In this document: positions 4,805 through 7,433 of the stretch, piece after piece
How the letters are laid out: each line of letters starts with the position of its first letter
How positions within the stretch are numbered: the stretch's first letter is position 1
Assembly: GCA_018814505.1 (NCBI GenBank)
Contig: JAHIZQ010000306.1
Span: 1 to 7,433 of the forward strand
Origin: Candidatus Omnitrophota bacterium
GTDB taxonomy: Bacteria > Omnitrophota > Gorgyraeia > Tantalellales > Tantalellaceae
DNA: 7,433 nucleotides
Reading direction: 5' to 3'
Position numbers and translations under genes: made by a program
Notes under the pieces: generated by a model
The model's input: only the letters and a program-made list of their open reading frames with translations
What the model was told of the DNA's origin: nothing
Database searches by the model: none

Positions 4805-6340
4805 ATGGGACACAAAAAAATTTCATTAAAACTGCCTACCGATTATACCGGGGAGCAACTTAGAAAAAAGATCGAAAAAAAACTAAAGATAAAAGAATTT
4901 TCATGCCAAGTCGAAAAAAAGAGTCTTGACGCGAGAAGAAAATCTGATATCCATTGGGAGGTGCTAGTTTCAGTATCATCAAAACAGCTAAAAGGAGATC
5001 TTTCTTCCGCGACGACGCTTTTAAATATCCCGTATAAGAAAAGAAAAGATAAGGTAGTTGTTGTCGGAAGCGGACCGGCTGGATTTTTTTGCGCTTTTGT
5101 GCTTCAGAAAGCGGGATTTAATACGACTTTAATCGAAAGAGGAGAGGATGTTAAAAAGCGAGGTGAAGCGATCAGGGTTTTCGAAAAAACCGGAGTATTT
5201 AACTCTCTTAGTAATTATGCTTTTGGTGAAGGCGGAGCAGGTACTTTTTCTGACGGAAAACTTACCTCAAGATCTAAACATATATTGCAGGAAGGAAAGT
5301 TTATAGTGTCCGCGTATATTAGTGCCGGGGCTCCGGAAGAGATAGCATATATGGCGCATCCTCATCTTGGCAGTGACAATCTTTGCAAGATTGTCACAAA
5401 CTTAAGAGAGGAATTTTTAAATATCGGTGGGAAAGTGCTTTTTGAAACGTTGACGCAAGATCTAAAAATTGAAGATCAAACGGTAAGTATTGTAATAACA
5501 ACTTCGGGTGACATTAAAACGGATGAAGTTATTTTCGCGCCGGGTCATTCCGCTTATGAGACGCATCGAATGTTGATTAAAAGAGGAGTAAAGTTTCGTT
5601 CCAAAAGTTTCGCGTTAGGATGCAGAGTTGAGCATCCCCAGGAACTTATTAATATCGCCCAGTGGGGTCAAAAAAGTTTGCCCGGAGTTAAGTCTGCGGA
5701 ATATCGTCTTGCGTCGCGGGGAAATGGTATTCTTCCGGTTTATACGTTTTGTATGTGTCCAGGAGGCAGTATTGTTCCTTCCTCCGCGTATAAGAACGCG
5801 AATATTGTAAATGGGATGAGCCTGTATGCGAGAGATGGAAAATTTGCAAATTCAGCTTGTGTGGCAGGAGTTAATCTAGACCGGTTGAAGGGTCGGCCGA
5901 TATCTCCCCTAGAAGCTCTTAACTGGTTGGAAAACCTTGAGGGCGCATTTTATGAATACTCAGATGGATTTAAAGCCCCGTCTTGTAGTATTAAGGATTT
6001 TATCGCGAGAGAAGTGACATCAAATATAGTTGAATCCAGTTATCCTTTGGGGTTAAAACGCGCGGCTTTATGGGATTTGTTGCCTTCTGAAGTGAGTAAT
6101 GCCATCCGGGAAGGTTTGAAAGATTTTAGCAGAAAAATAAAAGGATTTGAGACAGGCGCCATTATTGGCCTTGATAGCAAGAGTTCGTCTCCCGTACAGG
6201 TTATTAGAGAAGAGAATTATCTTTCTTCCGGGTTTAAAAATCTTTATATGGCAGGAGCGGGGAGCGGGTATTCCGGAGGAATAATGTCCAGCGCCGCAGA
6301 TGGGATAAAAGTTGCTATGGCAATAATAGCCAAACTGTAA
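4805..6340 (+). CDS. COG2509-type FAD-dependent dehydrogenase-like protein
   Basis: This is a cytoplasmic flavoprotein of the uncharacterised COG2509 group of NAD(P)/FAD-dependent oxidoreductases; its substrate is unknown. Residues 1-75 form a small lysine-rich alpha/beta N-terminal domain with the family's KKSLDARRKSDIHW segment (38-51). The FAD-binding Rossmann fold starts at KVVVVGSGPAG (83-93), with Glu111 in LIERGE placed to bind the ribose. Next come the group's hallmark FGEGGAGTFSDGKLTSR (140-156), a mid-domain strand ending in APGHSAYET (245-253), CMCPGGSIVPSS (316-327) and the C-terminal flavin-contact motif YMAGAGSGYSGGIMSSAADG (481-500). At 511 residues it is full length for the group. 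The start has an AGGAAG site at 4787-4792, spaced a rather long 12 nt. It is transcribed away from the glycosyltransferase gene and followed by its own terminator, so it is probably monocistronic. No membrane helix or signal peptide is seen. Confidence 0.85.
   Translation: MGHKKISLKLPTDYTGEQLRKKIEKKLKIKEFSCQVEKKSLDARRKSDIHWEVLVSVSSKQLKGDLSSATTLLNIPYKKRKDKVVVVGSGPAGFFCAFVLQKAGFNTTLIERGEDVKKRGEAIRVFEKTGVFNSLSNYAFGEGGAGTFSDGKLTSRSKHILQEGKFIVSAYISAGAPEEIAYMAHPHLGSDNLCKIVTNLREEFLNIGGKVLFETLTQDLKIEDQTVSIVITTSGDIKTDEVIFAPGHSAYETHRMLIKRGVKFRSKSFALGCRVEHPQELINIAQWGQKSLPGVKSAEYRLASRGNGILPVYTFCMCPGGSIVPSSAYKNANIVNGMSLYARDGKFANSACVAGVNLDRLKGRPISPLEALNWLENLEGAFYEYSDGFKAPSCSIKDFIAREVTSNIVESSYPLGLKRAALWDLLPSEVSNAIREGLKDFSRKIKGFETGAIIGLDSKSSSPVQVIREENYLSSGFKNLYMAGAGSGYSGGIMSSAADGIKVAMAIIAKL
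5373..5397 (+). repeat. Perfect 11-bp inverted repeat inside the COG2509 gene
   Basis: GTGACAATCTT (5373-5383) and AAGATTGTCAC (5387-5397) are exact reverse complements separated by TGC. The segment encodes residues SDNLCKIVT, a conserved-looking part of the protein, so coding need may explain some of it. In mRNA it would form a tight triloop hairpin; in DNA it has the form of an operator. Confidence 0.6.
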
Positions 6341-6361
6341 CCCACGCGGCCGGTTAAAAAC

Positions 6362-6394
6362 GCGGATAAATAGTCCTCCGCTTTTTGTTTTTTT
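6362..6394 (+). terminator. Intrinsic terminator after the COG2509 gene
   Basis: GCGGA (6362-6366) pairs with TCCGC (6377-6381) around a 10-nt loop and is followed at once by a T tract, TTTTTGTTTTTTT (6382-6394). An A tract at 6356-6360, one base before the stem, could extend pairing with the first Ts. It starts 22 nt after the TAA stop, and the next gene has its own -10 box just beyond. Confidence 0.75.
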
Positions 6395-6398
6395 AAGG

Positions 6399-6404
6399 TA
6401 TAAT
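6399..6404 (+). promoter_or_regulatory. Candidate -10 box of the methyltransferase gene
   Basis: A perfect TATAAT begins 5 nt after the T tract of the preceding terminator. The start of transcription would fall near 6411, leaving a leader of about 84 nt with hairpins and a strong ribosome site. There is no clear -35 hexamer. Confidence 0.4.
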
Positions 6405-6424
6405 AAAGCGTTATAAAAAAGTCG

Positions 6425-6464
6425 AGTTTTTTTATCCGAGAAAAACTTATGCGTTTCGCGTAAG
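6425..6464 (+). other. Two small hairpins in the methyltransferase leader
   Basis: AGTTTTT (6425-6431) can pair with AAAAACT (6441-6447). CTTATGCG (6446-6453) can pair with CGCGTAAG (6457-6464), loop TTT, with one T-G pair. The two stems share bases 6446-6447, so their ends compete. They lie upstream of the ribosome site at 6484-6491. No known riboswitch is recognised and no T tract follows the second stem. Confidence 0.3.
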
Positions 6465-6494
6465 GCATAGCTATTTCAATAAAAAGGAGAGAAA

Positions 6495-7433
6495 ATGGCA
6501 ACTGGAACAAATAAAAAAAATACTTTAGTTGATAAAATGAAAGTCGTTGGACCTGTTGATAATCTTGAAGATTATGTAAAAAGGGACTGGTGGAAAGAAA
6601 TTTTTAATTCGTATTACTTGAGAACAGACGGAGACGTCGTTAATGATGATGACATTACCCGTCAGGAAATTGATTCTTATTTGAAAGTTTTAAATTTACA
6701 GAAAACAGACGTTATTCTTGATATGTGTTGTGGACAGGGACGTCATTGTTTTGAACTGGCTAATCGTGGATTTTCAAAAATATACGGGTTGGATCGATCT
6801 CGTTATTTGATACAACGCGCGAGGAAAACAGTAAAAGATTTGGGGTTATCTCTGATTTTAAAAGAAGGCGACGCGAGAAAACGATCGTTTCCTGAAGCAT
6901 TTTTTGATTGCGTTTTAATTTTAGGCAATAGTTTCGGTTATTTTGAGAACGCGAGTGATGACCTGAAAGTGTTGAAAAATATTCAGCGCAATCTTAAACC
7001 TGGCGGAAGAATTTTTCTTGATATTGCTGATGGGGAATACTTAAAAGATAATTTTGAATCGCGGAGTTGGGAATGGATTGACAAAGATTATTTTGTTTGC
7101 AGGGAGAGGTCTTTATCCTTAGATAAAACGAAACTTATTTCCCGTGAGGTTATCACACATACGCAAAAAGGTGTTATCGTAGATCAATTTTACGCGGAAA
7201 GATTATACTCGAAAGAGCACTTAAATAAACTTTTAGAGCGCGCGAATTTTCAGGATATCACTTTTCATGTTGCGCATGAGACTGTCTCAAAAAGGAATCA
7301 AGATCTTGGAATGATGAAACGCCGGTTTCTTGTTACGGCTGTTATCCAAAAGGAATGGCCAAATAAGTTGCAAGTTTCAAAAAAAACTTTGACAAAAAAT
7401 GTCATGGTTTTATTGGGAGATCCTCGGCAGACA
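6495..7433 (+). CDS. SAM-dependent methyltransferase with start of a second domain (3' end beyond window)
   Basis: The frame is open from the ATG at 6495 to the window edge, 313 codons without a stop. AAGGAGAG at 6484-6491 sets the start. Residues 30-285 form a class I SAM methyltransferase domain: TDGDVVNDDD (44-53), the SAM loop VILDMCCGQGRH (73-84), the acidic strand end YGLDRSRYL (97-105), EGDARK (124-129), ILGNSFGYF (142-150), LKPGGRIFLDI (167-177) and later SWEWIDKDYFVCRERS (191-206), DQFYAERLYS (230-239) and RNQDLGMM (267-274). The domain seems complete by about 285. After a linker the chain resumes with NVMVLLGDPRQ (302-312), a new beta strand that recalls the start of D-Ala-D-Ala ligase-like ATP-grasp domains, which I recall fused to this methyltransferase type. 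The acceptor is unknown. The methyltransferase call is firm; the fusion partner is inference. Confidence 0.85.
   Translation, partial: MATGTNKKNTLVDKMKVVGPVDNLEDYVKRDWWKEIFNSYYLRTDGDVVNDDDITRQEIDSYLKVLNLQKTDVILDMCCGQGRHCFELANRGFSKIYGLDRSRYLIQRARKTVKDLGLSLILKEGDARKRSFPEAFFDCVLILGNSFGYFENASDDLKVLKNIQRNLKPGGRIFLDIADGEYLKDNFESRSWEWIDKDYFVCRERSLSLDKTKLISREVITHTQKGVIVDQFYAERLYSKEHLNKLLERANFQDITFHVAHETVSKRNQDLGMMKRRFLVTAVIQKEWPNKLQVSKKTLTKNVMVLLGDPRQT

Overview
The window reads as an ordinary bacterial chromosomal segment of moderate to low GC, with standard genetic code and mostly good Shine-Dalgarno sites. It carries six protein genes, the last cut by the window edge. Nothing fixes the taxon. The mix of a C-domain-less pyruvate kinase, a GTDC1/QTMAN-like glycosyltransferase, a COG2509 flavoprotein and a methyltransferase fused to a second domain fits an uncultured lineage (an Omnitrophota-like or related phylum is a guess, not a result). 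I see no tRNA, rRNA, CRISPR array, transposase or integrase gene.

Layout. 1-237: AT-rich non-coding DNA with a 15-nt imperfect tandem repeat and perhaps the tail of a decayed gene. 238-657 (+): small DUF1353-like protein. 658-795: short GC-rich island of unknown nature. 826-2271 (+): MATE-family multidrug/organic-cation exporter. 2386-3405 (+): pyruvate kinase without the C-terminal regulatory domain, ending 15 nt from the convergent gene 3421-4515 (-), a homologue of the queuosine-tRNA mannosyltransferase family. 4516-4804: divergent intergenic region with a bulged hairpin and AT-rich -10 boxes. 4805-6340 (+): COG2509 FAD-dependent dehydrogenase-like protein, followed by a clear intrinsic terminator. 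6495 to the end (+): SAM-dependent methyltransferase whose reading frame runs on past the methyltransferase domain into what looks like the start of a second, probably ATP-grasp, domain.

The genes do not form one pathway: glycolysis, export, possible tRNA modification, a flavoenzyme and a methyltransferase sit side by side, mostly as single transcription units. The most interesting points are the bacterial QTMAN-like enzyme with an altered EX7E motif, the truncated pyruvate kinase, the interrupted fusion protein at the right edge, and two genes (MATE and the glycosyltransferase) that lack a Shine-Dalgarno site but have TGTATAATAG placed 7-8 nt before the start codon, which suggests leaderless mRNAs.
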